NCBI GenBank assembly: GCA_027858855.1
Contig: JAQIBV010000049.1
Coordinates: 1 to 64,000, forward strand
Length of the DNA: 64,000 nucleotides
Direction of reading: 5' to 3'
Source of the DNA: Spirochaetota bacterium
GTDB taxonomy: Bacteria; Spirochaetota; UBA4802; JAFGJZ01
The notes beneath the pieces were generated by a model. It saw nothing but the letters and a program-made list of their open reading frames with translations. It was not told where the DNA came from and did not search any database. Shown here in pieces: positions 1-8,519 of this stretch. A program made the position numbers and the translations under genes. How positions within the stretch are numbered: the stretch's first letter is position 1; each line of letters opens with the position of its first letter.

Positions 1-60
1 TGCGAGCTCAAGTCCTATTCTTCTTTTGAAGTCTTCTGAATGTCTTTGTCGTTTTATCAT
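1..60 (-). CDS. IS3-type transposase OrfA, N-terminal fragment (runs off the window)
   Basis: The minus strand opens with ATG at 60-58 and reads 20 codons to the window edge. The N-terminus contains KRQRHSEDFKRRI, the typical beginning of IS3-family OrfA proteins (a K-R-x-R-x-S-E-x-F-K pattern leading into a helix-turn-helix). A purine-rich AGGA lies just upstream and the IS terminal repeat follows at about 93-117. Only the first 20 residues are visible, so the IS subgroup and whether the element is intact cannot be judged. Confidence 0.5.
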   Translation of the reverse strand, partial: MIKRQRHSEDFKRRIGLELA

Positions 61-117
61 AATCCTATATTCCTAATCCCAGTTATTTTGTCACTCCAGT
101 TTTAGGGGGTCAGTCCA
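1..117 (-). mobile_element. End of an IS3-family insertion sequence
   Basis: Read on the minus strand, the segment begins with a terminal-repeat-like stretch (TGGACTGACCCCC followed by TAAAACTGGAG, complement of 93-117) that resembles the ends of IS3-family elements. A ribosome binding site-like AGGA and the first codons of an OrfA-type transposase follow. The rest of the element lies left of the window. The outer boundary is uncertain: it could be near 117 or at about 125, where the minus strand reads TGTAGTATG. Confidence 0.55.
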
Positions 118-169
118 CATACTACACCGAAGGTCGTTCATAAATAATTTCATTCAAGGAGATACCTCT

Positions 170-631
170 ATGAAGAGATGCTCTATCATTTTTGTCCTTT
201 TGACCATTTTCATGTTCACCCTTGCAGTATTAAACGCAGCCGCCCCTATCGAAGGATACTGGAAAAGTATTGACGAAGACACTGGAAAACCCACCGCATT
301 CTGGAAGTTTTCTGTAAACAGCGGAACTTTAACAGGACAAATAATCAGCTATAAAGACATGAAAGACGAAGACATCTGTGAAGAGTGCTCTGGGGCTTTC
401 AAAAACAAGCCTATTCTGAAAACGAGCTGGATACGGCTGACAAATCAAAACGATGATGGCAGCTGGGATAATGGTTATATCATTGACTCTCGAATTGGCA
501 AACAGTACAAGGCAAAAATCTGGGTAGAAAGTGGCAACCTGATGGTTCGAGGTTACATTGGTGTAGAAGCGCTTGGCCGTACTCAGGTTTGGAAGAGTGC
601 AACAAAAGAGGCGGCTCTTAAAGGTCTGTAA
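170..631 (+). CDS. DUF2147 family secreted protein
   Basis: 153 residues. Residues 1-24 form a signal peptide (basic start, long hydrophobic core, AAA region) suggesting export. The mature part has the DUF2147 layout: G-x-W near the start with an acidic D-x-x-T-G-K, a C-E-E-C pair near residue 73, then W-x-x-G-Y-I-x-D, G-K-x-Y-x-A-K-I and the closing R-G-Y-I-G plus R-T-Q-V-W. This lipocalin-like periplasmic family has no firmly assigned function. The start has AAGGAG at 156-161. The gene stands alone between the IS end and the next gene. Confidence 0.85.
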   Translation: MKRCSIIFVLLTIFMFTLAVLNAAAPIEGYWKSIDEDTGKPTAFWKFSVNSGTLTGQIISYKDMKDEDICEECSGAFKNKPILKTSWIRLTNQNDDGSWDNGYIIDSRIGKQYKAKIWVESGNLMVRGYIGVEALGRTQVWKSATKEAALKGL

Positions 632-721
632 TCAAAATTCACTGGTTATTTTTTTAAAACATCCGGTTTATCTGATTGCAAAAAGAGAATTTCAAAAAAA
701 ATAAGCAGCAGGGAAGTATAC

Positions 722-1495
722 TTGAAGAAAATAATTACCATTATCACTATAATTTTATGCAGTAATCTTAACGCCGAGTCTCTCTTTATAGTAGGCCCAT
801 ACGCCGGGTTTAACAACAACGTTCAAAACGGAGAGAACAGACAGGAGACTGAAGAGACAGGCCTCATTTATGGACTTTACGCTCAGTTCATTAATCCGAA
901 CTATTTTCAGATTAACAATTTCCTATACCATGCACCGGACATTAATGAAACCAGTGTAATAGGAAACCACATAAACGCTGATTTTTATCCCTACAGCTTT
1001 CCGATTGGTTCTATTGCAATCGGAGGTGGCCTTGAGTATGTTTCCATGGACATTTCTCAGGATGACTTTTCTGTCAAACAGACCATAATCATACCTTATG
1101 CTCGTATGGGACAGAATTTTGTTTTCGGCAAATCCACTTCACTATGCCTGTTCCCATGGGTCGGCTTTGGAAAACAGTTTACCGATGGTGACGGCACAGT
1201 AAGAATAATACAGGAAGGTGCCCCAGAGTTATCACAGGATTTCAAGGTGGAAACTGATGATAATATAATACTTTATGGTGCTAACCTACGTTTTAAATTT
1301 GAGCATTATTTCGATGTAGTTTTCAAATACAGCATTAACCATAACATGGAAACCAAACACAATTACAAAAAAACGACTGTTATGCTCAACGCCTATCTTC
1401 ATAAACACGCCGGAGTCTCTTACCGTTTTATGTACAACGAACACTCCTATGGCGAAGACCTTACTAACCTGGTCGGTATCTTTTATAAATACTAA
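722..1495 (+). CDS. Predicted secreted or outer-membrane beta-barrel protein
   Basis: 257 residues from a TTG start, preceded by an AGGGA-type site. A signal peptide covers residues 1-18. The remainder alternates hydrophobic and polar residues with many aromatics and Gly, typical of small outer-membrane barrels (for example the LIYGLYAQF and FPWVGFGKQF stretches), and ends in an aromatic-rich strand with the last residues F-Y-K-Y. No family is recognised. Only 9 bases separate it from the next gene, so the two are probably co-transcribed. Confidence 0.6.
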   Translation: MKKIITIITIILCSNLNAESLFIVGPYAGFNNNVQNGENRQETEETGLIYGLYAQFINPNYFQINNFLYHAPDINETSVIGNHINADFYPYSFPIGSIAIGGGLEYVSMDISQDDFSVKQTIIIPYARMGQNFVFGKSTSLCLFPWVGFGKQFTDGDGTVRIIQEGAPELSQDFKVETDDNIILYGANLRFKFEHYFDVVFKYSINHNMETKHNYKKTTVMLNAYLHKHAGVSYRFMYNEHSYGEDLTNLVGIFYKY

Positions 1496-1504
1496 AGGGG
1501 GCAG

Positions 1505-2920
1505 ATGGAGCTCAAAAAGTTTGAATTTACTGAACATCTGATCGAACGTTTTAAGAATGAAAACCGCATTCCGGTAAATTTCTATAACCGGTACGGACAA
1601 ATTTTAATTCACAAAAAAGAGCGAGCTTCAGTACACGAAGTAAACCAACTGCTTAAGTTCCGTGAAACTGGAATCTTTTTCGATCAGAATGACTATGACT
1701 CCCTCACCGGTAATACCGCGGGGATTACCGCCACTAAAAAAGACACCCCTACTATTCCAAAAGGGCTTACAGACACTCGCCTTCTCTCTCAAAAAACCGC
1801 TGATGAGCTCACAAACTTCACAACTGACCTTTTTAACCGATTACAAATGGAAACTATTGGTTCTGTAACCGCTCGGAAGGCCGGTGAAAAACTTTCTGAT
1901 ATTTTTAACAATTTTTCACAGGAACCTGATGCAATGACCGGATTAATCAATATTCTTGAACTAATAAACCAGAACGGTGCTGAATATGAAGTAGCTCTTG
2001 CGGTTAAAAGAACAGTTATTTCCATGGCTCTTAAAACACGCGGAATGCTGGCACAAACGGGTAGTGAGCAGACTAAAATCAAAGAAGACATCACGGCTGT
2101 CATGATCTCGTCTCTTCTTTCTGATATAGCCTTTTTGAAGATGAATCTTCCTACTGACCGTCCCCTGAACAGTGATGAGTACCAAATGATGAAACGGCAT
2201 CCACTTATCTCATATTTAATGATCGCAGGAGAACCTGCGCTTTCCCATGCTGTAAAACATCTTATTCTGTTTCAACACTACCGCCAGAAAAATAAACCAA
2301 ACAACTACCCTGGCCTGTCATTAATAGAAAAACAGTTAACTCAAAGACAAAATAAAATTTCCGATGCAAAGAAGCAACTGCATGATCTTAAAACCGGGCT
2401 TATCTATACTCACAATGCAAATATAACGGGCATTGCTTCAAAGTTTGCGTACCTAACCACGCCGACAGAATTTAAACCGGCCATTACAGCTGTTGACGCA
2501 GTCAGGGCAATAATCAATAATGCAACTTTCACCTACACATATCAGTCTATTCGCGAATTTCTCGACTACTCAGCAATCAGCTTGTGCGACAATAACGAAA
2601 TTATCCGAACCGGCGATATAATCATAACCGAAGCGTCATCCTTCTCGGGTGAAAAAGCTTATGAAATCTGTATGGTGATGGAGAGTAGCCGGTTTCAAAG
2701 TCGTCCTCTTGTGAAAAGATTTGCCACCCTTACTCCACGAATAACAAACAGCCCTAAAACCGCCTTTAAAGATTTCAGACTTACAACCATAGAGCCTGAC
2801 AAACGACACGCAGATATAGACCTGAACCGCGATAACTCCCGATTCATAGCCTATGTGATCGATCCCGATTACGATACCGACCTTTTTCGTGCAGCAACAC
2901 TTCTTATACAAACAGCATAA
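1505..2920 (+). CDS. Degenerate HD-GYP-like domain protein
   Basis: 471 residues, ATG preceded by AAGGGGG. No signal peptide or membrane segment. Residues about 160-360 follow the order of an HD-GYP phosphodiesterase fold but catalytic positions are lost. The L-H-D-I-G-K motif reads LLSDIAF (204-210); the H-P helix is kept (H232); the H-H-E...G-Y-P region reads FQHYR...NNYPG (256-270). The D-A-x-T-S-x-R-x-Y segment is matched by AYLTTPTEF, followed by the A-V-x-A-I helix and a terminal strand region (G-D-I-I). Active HD-GYP proteins hydrolyse cyclic-di-GMP; this one probably binds a ligand or partner instead. It follows the barrel gene closely. Confidence 0.6.
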   Translation: MELKKFEFTEHLIERFKNENRIPVNFYNRYGQILIHKKERASVHEVNQLLKFRETGIFFDQNDYDSLTGNTAGITATKKDTPTIPKGLTDTRLLSQKTADELTNFTTDLFNRLQMETIGSVTARKAGEKLSDIFNNFSQEPDAMTGLINILELINQNGAEYEVALAVKRTVISMALKTRGMLAQTGSEQTKIKEDITAVMISSLLSDIAFLKMNLPTDRPLNSDEYQMMKRHPLISYLMIAGEPALSHAVKHLILFQHYRQKNKPNNYPGLSLIEKQLTQRQNKISDAKKQLHDLKTGLIYTHNANITGIASKFAYLTTPTEFKPAITAVDAVRAIINNATFTYTYQSIREFLDYSAISLCDNNEIIRTGDIIITEASSFSGEKAYEICMVMESSRFQSRPLVKRFATLTPRITNSPKTAFKDFRLTTIEPDKRHADIDLNRDNSRFIAYVIDPDYDTDLFRAATLLIQTA

Positions 2921-2956
2921 TCTAATCCCAATTTTACTAAAGATTATCTTATAGTA

Positions 2957-2985
2957 TTGACACTCAAAAACCAACATTAAATAAT
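2957..2985 (+). promoter_or_regulatory. Candidate sigma-70 promoter for prfC
   Basis: A perfect TTGACA at 2957-2962 is followed after 17 bases by AATAAT at 2980-2985, 70 bases before the release factor start. This is one of the best-spaced consensus-like promoters in the window. Assigned by inspection only. Confidence 0.5.
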
Positions 2986-3054
2986 GCCCAAATAGTCGCT
3001 GCAGCGGATACTTATCATTAGTCACCTACACTAATTACAAACAAGAAGAGAATA

Positions 3055-4665
3055 ATGAACAAAACGGTGCTTAATAACGAAATACAAAAAAGACGAACCT
3101 TTGCAATCATTTCACATCCTGATGCAGGGAAAACAACCTTAACAGAAAAACTTTTGCTGTATGGTGGTGCGCTCGAACTTGCCGGTTCTGTTACTGCTAA
3201 AAAAAAGCAGAGTGCAACATCCTCAGACTGGATGGAGCTTGAGAAGAAACGGGGAATCTCGATCTCTTCAACAGTTTTACAATTCGATTTTGAGGGTTTT
3301 AAGCTAAACCTACTGGATACTCCCGGTCACAAGGATTTCTCTGAGGACACTTACCGGGTTCTTATGGCAGTAGATTTTGTAATAATGGTAATTGATGCCG
3401 GAAAGGGTATAGAAAGTCAGACTTTAAAACTATTCGAGATTTGCCGAAAACGCGACGTTCCTATATTTACATTTATAAACAAACTCGATCGTCCCTCTTT
3501 ACCTCCACTTGACCTTATTGATGAACTCGAGAAGGTGCTTAACATCCATGCCTATCCTGCAAACTGGCCTCTTGACAATGGACCTGAATTTAAAGGGGTC
3601 TTTGACCGTTTAAAAAAGGAGTTCAACCTTTTTGAAAGAGTACCCGGAGGTTCATACCGGGTTCCGGTAGCTCTTCGTGATGCATCTGACCCATTCATAA
3701 AAGAAATATTGCATAGTGAAACATTTAAAGATATTAACGAAGAACTGGAAATGCTTGAAGTAGCTCAGGAGGGTTTTGATCACGAAGCCGTATTGTCAGG
3801 AAAAACAACTCCGGTTTTCTTTGGAAGCGCTGTAAATAACTTCGGGGTAGAGTTATTACTTAAAAATCTGATAAAATACTCCTGCCCGCCAGTTGCACGC
3901 ACTATTAATGGTAAACCTTTTCCCATGGATAGCTCAGTTTTTTCAGCTTTCATATTTAAAATTCAGACTAACATGGATCCACGACATCGTGACCGTATGG
4001 TTTTTGCCCGAATTTGTTCCGGCAAATTTACACGCGACATGACAATCATCAACACTCGCAGTAAAAAAGAGGTAAGACTCTCAAGTTCTCATACAATGTT
4101 CGGTCGAGATCGTGAAATAACCGAAGAGGCTTACCCAGGAGACATTATCGGTTTTGTTACCAATGCTGATTTCAGCATTGGAGATACCATTAGCTCTGAC
4201 CCATCTGTAGCCTTTAACGAAATACCACGGTTTGCTCCTGAATGTTTCGCTTATCTTTTGAACAGTACCATGTCGGCAGCCAAATCATTCCGTAAAGGAC
4301 TTGACCATCTTCTTGCTGAACACATTGTTCAATGTTTTTATCTTAACAATAACGTGGGAATGCCGCTTTTAGGCGCTGTTGGTCCACTTCAGTTTGAAAT
4401 TCTTCAGTATCGTCTTCGTGATGAATACAGTACCGAAACAAGACTCGAGATGAAACAGTGGGAGGTTATGCGCTGGCTTCCTTTGGGCATAACCGGCTCC
4501 GAGCTTGAAGGCGCCCTGCCCTACAACTCGACCTTCGGCTGTGATGACCAGAACAGACATGTCCTCTTTTTCCAGAATCAGTGGGGAATGAAATCGTTTC
4601 AGAAAGATCACCCTGACATCGAACTCTATGATAATCCGCCTGTGCAACCTGATAAAGATATCTGA
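3055..4665 (+). CDS. prfC: Peptide chain release factor 3
   Basis: 536 residues, close to the usual 525-530. RF3 is the translational GTPase that removes RF1/RF2 from the ribosome after termination. GTPase motifs are intact: SHPDAGKTT at 20-28 (P-loop), DTPGH at 88-92 and NKLD at 142-145. The conserved S-D-W-M-E-L-E-K-x-R-G-I-S-I segment is at 57-70. Domain 2 and the RF3-specific C-terminal part (G-P-L-Q-F near residue 445) follow. RF3 and EF-G are related, but the insertions and the R-x-I-S-I-S-S-T region identify RF3. The stop overlaps the next start (TGATG), showing translational coupling. Confidence 0.95.
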   Translation: MNKTVLNNEIQKRRTFAIISHPDAGKTTLTEKLLLYGGALELAGSVTAKKKQSATSSDWMELEKKRGISISSTVLQFDFEGFKLNLLDTPGHKDFSEDTYRVLMAVDFVIMVIDAGKGIESQTLKLFEICRKRDVPIFTFINKLDRPSLPPLDLIDELEKVLNIHAYPANWPLDNGPEFKGVFDRLKKEFNLFERVPGGSYRVPVALRDASDPFIKEILHSETFKDINEELEMLEVAQEGFDHEAVLSGKTTPVFFGSAVNNFGVELLLKNLIKYSCPPVARTINGKPFPMDSSVFSAFIFKIQTNMDPRHRDRMVFARICSGKFTRDMTIINTRSKKEVRLSSSHTMFGRDREITEEAYPGDIIGFVTNADFSIGDTISSDPSVAFNEIPRFAPECFAYLLNSTMSAAKSFRKGLDHLLAEHIVQCFYLNNNVGMPLLGAVGPLQFEILQYRLRDEYSTETRLEMKQWEVMRWLPLGITGSELEGALPYNSTFGCDDQNRHVLFFQNQWGMKSFQKDHPDIELYDNPPVQPDKDI

Positions 4666-5321
4666 TGACTCAACAAGTTTCGACAAAGGAGTGTATACTA
4701 TGCAACTCCAATTCATCCTACTACAAAAGCAACCGGGGTATCGACTATTTCAGGTGTGAAAAATGCGAATCCCTTTTTATGGATCCCGAATCACGACTTT
4801 CTCTTGAAGAGGAAAAAAGAAGATACCTTCAGCACAACAACGATGTAAACGATATTCGCTATCAAAACTTTGTAAAACCAATTGTTAACTTTGTTATCGA
4901 ACACTTTGAGCCTGTAACAATCGGGCTTGATTTTGGCTGTGGAACCGGGCCTGTAATCTCCAAATTACTCTGCGATAGAGCCTATAAAACCGCCCTTTTC
5001 GATCCATTCTTTTATCCTGACCATGAACTATTAAAAACGCAATATGATTATATAATTTGCTGTGAAGTCATGGAACACTTCCGTACCCCCGCAACAGAAT
5101 TCAATATTCTACGATCGCTCCTGAAGCCAGAGGGTGCTCTGATTTGCATGACCGAGTTATGGTCAGAAGATAAGGATTTTGACAAATGGCATTACAACAA
5201 CGATCCAACACACCACATCTTCTACAATAAAAATACACTTAAATGGATAAGCAAAAAGTTCAACTTCTCTTCATATAACTCTGATGATAGGCTTGTTGTT
5301 TTCAAAACTGTCCTTAATTAA
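4665..5321 (+). CDS. Zinc-ribbon class I SAM-dependent methyltransferase
   Basis: 218 residues. The N-terminus carries a zinc-ribbon-like C-x2-C...C-x2-C (CILC at about 10-13 and CEKC at about 31-34) with a following L-F-M-D-P, as seen in C-methyltransferases and related enzymes. A Methyltransf_23-like Rossmann domain follows: motif I as LDFGCGTGP near residue 87, then C-C-E-V-M-E-H-F (EVxEH motif) and a Y-N-K-N-T-L-x-W region. The substrate is unknown. Its ATG overlaps the prfC stop by one base, so it is co-translated with RF3, but no functional link is evident. Confidence 0.8.
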   Translation: MTQQVSTKECILCNSNSSYYKSNRGIDYFRCEKCESLFMDPESRLSLEEEKRRYLQHNNDVNDIRYQNFVKPIVNFVIEHFEPVTIGLDFGCGTGPVISKLLCDRAYKTALFDPFFYPDHELLKTQYDYIICCEVMEHFRTPATEFNILRSLLKPEGALICMTELWSEDKDFDKWHYNNDPTHHIFYNKNTLKWISKKFNFSSYNSDDRLVVFKTVLN

Positions 5322-5474
5322 TATTCTTCCCCCCTATATATTAATTATAGTCCAAAATGCATAGTACATAATGCAAAATATCCCTTATCTTAATAAAAAA
5401 CAATTGCATAAATATTTTAACAATATATAATTACTCAACAGTAAAATGGCCTCTTACGGCTGACAGGATGTCTT

Positions 5475-7565
5475 GTGAAAAATTTCATCTTCATACTCCT
5501 ATTACTCCTATTTTGCTCCTGCAGTGGTTACGAATCAACCCTAAGCGATATAGCGAGCGGAAATAACCACATTTCTGAACCGTTTCTGATATCAACTGAG
5601 AGTATTATATCACCCATAACATATCTACACGAAAGGTATCTTCGTGAAATACCAATGACAAATGCTAAAAACGCGACAAAAATTCTGCCCGAACAAATTA
5701 ATTCTTCAAAAATGGAATTTCTTGCACGGGGAACCTATCTTTTTACCCTTACTATCCCTGAATCAGCCGGCATTACAGTTTTCCGTTCTCCTTTTTTTAA
5801 TACAAACTGCAATGTTTTCATTGATAAAAAGCTAATGGGCTCCTTTTCCGAACGAAACATTCACCACCCCCAGAAAAGAGCCGTAACCATTCCCTCTACC
5901 GGAACAGTTACTATCGCAATTCACCTTTACGCACCGCTAAACGCAGCCGATTACGAACCATTTTCACTTGAATCACTGACTATTTCGCATAAAAAATCGA
6001 TACGTAACATACTCTTATCAGTGCTGATAATATTATTACTACTCGCTAATGCCTACTCACACGCAAAAAATCTAAGAATCCAGAAAAAAGAGATTCAACT
6101 TCTTTTCTCGGCTGTCGCACCGCTAATAGCAGCATTGCAGATAGCTCTTCTAACTGGATTTTTTCTGGAAGTAGCAATACCACACAATATATTTCTGCGA
6201 CTATATTACCCACTAGGGGTCATCTCGTTAGGTTTTCTGATTATTTCTCTCTATCACACTGTCCGTACAACTATTGACAGACGTTTTATGACCATCTCCG
6301 GAATCTGCCTTTTCATTACTATGGCAATACTTACCATTCCGCCTCTGGAGCTTCTCCCATCGATCATTCCAGCGATTTATGCCGCTTATTTAAGCCTGTT
6401 CATATTTTTCGTTGTTAAAAATATCAAAAAAAATGTATTTCAAAAGCGTCATCTCTCGATTTTTTTTGCTATCACTGCGGTTTTACTTTGTGCAGGCGCT
6501 TTATACGACGCATTTGCCCCACTATACCTGTATCATTCTCGATATCTGTACCAAATAAACATGTTACTGTTTCTTGTTATTCTAATTAACCCCGCACATA
6601 AAAAACTGGCCGGCTGTTTTGTTTCTGAACAAAAACTGACTCAGGAACTCGCAATCAAATCAGCAAAGCTTGTGAAGGCCAATTTTGAATTAAAAGTTCT
6701 GAATCAAAACCTCGAAGAGACAGTCTGCATCAGGACTAATGAATATAAAAATGCGCTCAGCAGTGTAGAGGCGACGCTGCGGGAACTAGAAAAAGCACAT
6801 GCATCAATCGAGCACGACCTTATCATGGCCTCAAATGTTCAACGCCTTTACTTCAGTGAAAAAATTCCACGGGTAAGAGGATGGGAGATAGCATTCATAT
6901 ACAAGCCGATGCAACAGGTTTCGGGTGACATGTACGACTTTTACGTTACTAACAATGTTCTTCTTGGCGCATCTCTTTTCGATGTTTCAGGACATGGTGT
7001 TCAATCAGCACTTGTAACAATGCTTGCAAAAAACCTTATTTCCGAGCTGTTCTATAAATTGTACGAAAAACCTGCAGGATCAATACTGGAAATTATCAAT
7101 AAACGACTGATTGAAGAAATCGGCAGCATAGAAAATTACCTGACAGGTCTGCTGATGAAAGTTGATGATAACAAAATAGAGATTGCTAACGCCTCTCATG
7201 CCAACGTTTTACACCGATCACACTCATTGCAAACCGTGCGTGAGCTAAACCCGAAACAAACTAAAGGCAATTTTCTGGGCATCTCGATTATGGACGAACC
7301 CTATGGCACAGACACCTATCTAATAGAAGAGGATGACTCGTTACTGTTGTACAGTGATGGACTCTACGAATACCGTATAGGGGATACTCTTCAAGCGCGA
7401 GAATTTGAAAAAATAAAAGAGAACTTTATGCGATGCAAAAAACACCAGTCTGCACGTTCACAGCTTGACTATATTCTGGAAAATTTCTCTTTAGATAACA
7501 CAAAAGGATTAGGAGACGATCTGACTGTTATTTTAATGAAAAGGATACGCGATCAGGAACGTTGA
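5475..7565 (+). CDS. Membrane-bound RsbU/SpoIIE-type serine phosphatase
   Basis: 696 residues from a GTG start. The first 20 residues form a signal sequence with a possible lipobox (FCSCS). A periplasmic jelly-roll-like domain (about 22-170) is followed by about seven membrane helices (about 178-375), a 7TMR-DISM-like arrangement. A coiled coil (about 385-450) leads to a PP2C SpoIIE-type phosphatase domain (about 450-696) with SGDMYDF, DVSGHG, YSDGLYE and GLGDDLTV, which carry the metal-binding acidic residues. Such proteins dephosphorylate STAS anti-anti-sigma factors in partner-switching. The convergent downstream gene encodes exactly such a STAS protein, and the two 3' ends overlap by 13 bases. 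Confidence 0.85.
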   Translation: MKNFIFILLLLLFCSCSGYESTLSDIASGNNHISEPFLISTESIISPITYLHERYLREIPMTNAKNATKILPEQINSSKMEFLARGTYLFTLTIPESAGITVFRSPFFNTNCNVFIDKKLMGSFSERNIHHPQKRAVTIPSTGTVTIAIHLYAPLNAADYEPFSLESLTISHKKSIRNILLSVLIILLLLANAYSHAKNLRIQKKEIQLLFSAVAPLIAALQIALLTGFFLEVAIPHNIFLRLYYPLGVISLGFLIISLYHTVRTTIDRRFMTISGICLFITMAILTIPPLELLPSIIPAIYAAYLSLFIFFVVKNIKKNVFQKRHLSIFFAITAVLLCAGALYDAFAPLYLYHSRYLYQINMLLFLVILINPAHKKLAGCFVSEQKLTQELAIKSAKLVKANFELKVLNQNLEETVCIRTNEYKNALSSVEATLRELEKAHASIEHDLIMASNVQRLYFSEKIPRVRGWEIAFIYKPMQQVSGDMYDFYVTNNVLLGASLFDVSGHGVQSALVTMLAKNLISELFYKLYEKPAGSILEIINKRLIEEIGSIENYLTGLLMKVDDNKIEIANASHANVLHRSHSLQTVRELNPKQTKGNFLGISIMDEPYGTDTYLIEEDDSLLLYSDGLYEYRIGDTLQAREFEKIKENFMRCKKHQSARSQLDYILENFSLDNTKGLGDDLTVILMKRIRDQER

Positions 7566-7927
7566 ATTTCGTCGAAAGAGTTGTAGATAGTGAAGTATTT
7601 ATCGGCTGATGTAATTTTCATTATTTGATAGATGTTATTAGGTATGTTAAACAGTGCAAATGATTTATTCTCGAGGTTCATCTGCTTACTTAAAACAGCC
7701 AAGACCCCGAGCCCAGAAGAGTCAATAACTTTCACCTGTTCAAAATCTATAGCAATAAAATCATTCTCCTCAGAAAGGGGGAAAAGCGTTTTTTTAATCT
7801 CAGCAGCATTATAGAGATCAATGTTTTCTGGCATTTCTACAACAACATATGAGTTTTCATTTCTTATCTTTAACATAAACGTTTTGTATATCTTATTGTT
7901 CAGCATGTAAAGCAAAAAATCATTCAT
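7553..7927 (-). CDS. STAS-domain anti-sigma factor antagonist
   Basis: 124 residues from the first ATG. The STAS domain proper starts near residue 18 (M-L-K-I), so an internal ATG at 7876 is a plausible alternative; neither has a strong ribosome binding site. Key features are the PENIDLYNA segment (33-41) and DSSGLGV (69-75), the loop carrying the serine phosphorylated in SpoIIAA-type proteins. Its 3' end overlaps the RsbU-type phosphatase gene tail to tail, so the two likely form a partner-switching pair. No serine kinase (RsbW/SpoIIAB) is visible nearby. Confidence 0.8.
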   Translation of the reverse strand: MNDFLLYMLNNKIYKTFMLKIRNENSYVVVEMPENIDLYNAAEIKKTLFPLSEENDFIAIDFEQVKVIDSSGLGVLAVLSKQMNLENKSFALFNIPNNIYQIMKITSADKYFTIYNSFDEIQRS

Positions 7928-8095
7928 GATCAGGAAAATCTTTATTTTTCAGTTCTCAACTTATATCTACAATATTCCCACATGTAATATATCAGGAAAT
8001 ACTATTTAATAATCAAATAAATTCTAAATGTTGATCCAATGAGCAACTAAAACCGGTTATAAAGTATCTTTGAAATAATTTTTTAGTGCCACCAT

Positions 8096-8121
8096 AAAAA
8101 AAATCTGCCCCATCGGGGCAG
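8096..8121 (-). terminator. Rho-independent terminator, minus strand, no gene assigned
   Basis: Seven-base perfect stem CTGCCCC / GGGGCAG (8105-8111 and 8115-8121) with a three-base loop, followed on the minus strand by eight T (8096-8103 are A apart from no break). No minus-strand gene lies upstream within the gap, so it ends either a small RNA or a decayed gene. Confidence 0.6.
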
Positions 8122-8229
8122 TTCAAGTTGGTCACTTCTAAATTAAGGAGGAAGTTTCTACAAAAAACAGTGTTTTGCCTAAAAGGCTCCCCTATTGATA
8201 GGTTATAAGCTCTTTCACGGCCTTTCATA

Positions 8230-8321
8230 GTAAGCAGGTAGGCAAATCGTTGGTAAGCAGGTAGGCAAATCGTTGGTAAGCAGTTAAGCAAATAATTGAT
8301 AAGCAGCTCGGTAAATCGTTT
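8230..8321. repeat. Four tandem copies of a 23-bp unit
   Basis: Units at 8230-8252, 8253-8275, 8276-8298 and 8299-8321. The first two are identical (GTAAGCAGGTAGGCAAATCG plus TTG); the third and fourth are progressively diverged. No spacers are present, so it is not a CRISPR array. It lies about 200 bases upstream of proA and upstream (on the minus strand) of the orphan terminator. Confidence 0.85.
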
Positions 8322-8519
8322 ATAAGTTGAATTATTAATAGCTCATCTCCACTTATATAACAATAAAATTGGAGATTTTAGCCTAAAAATTGAAATTTTT
8401 TGAAAAACCTCATCCTTCGATCCAAGAATAAACGATCAACATCAAAACAGCTTTCTTTAATTTATTGACAAGAATCCGGTTCATAAGCCCAAATAGGTCT
8501 TTATAGAGAGGGGATAAAG

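Larger units (their letters stand above)
7928..8519. other. 592-base intergenic region with tandem repeats and an orphan terminator
   Basis: No convincing gene. It contains a minus-strand terminator (8096-8121), four 23-bp tandem units (8230-8321) and a TTGACA at 8465-8470 that may belong to a proA promoter, although no good -10 box is spaced correctly. A 92-codon minus-strand frame at 8013-8291 consists partly of repeat translation and is not believed to be a gene. Confidence 0.6.

Noticed and set aside
8230-8321. CRISPR array
   Set aside because: The 23-bp units are directly abutting, without unique spacers and without cas genes.
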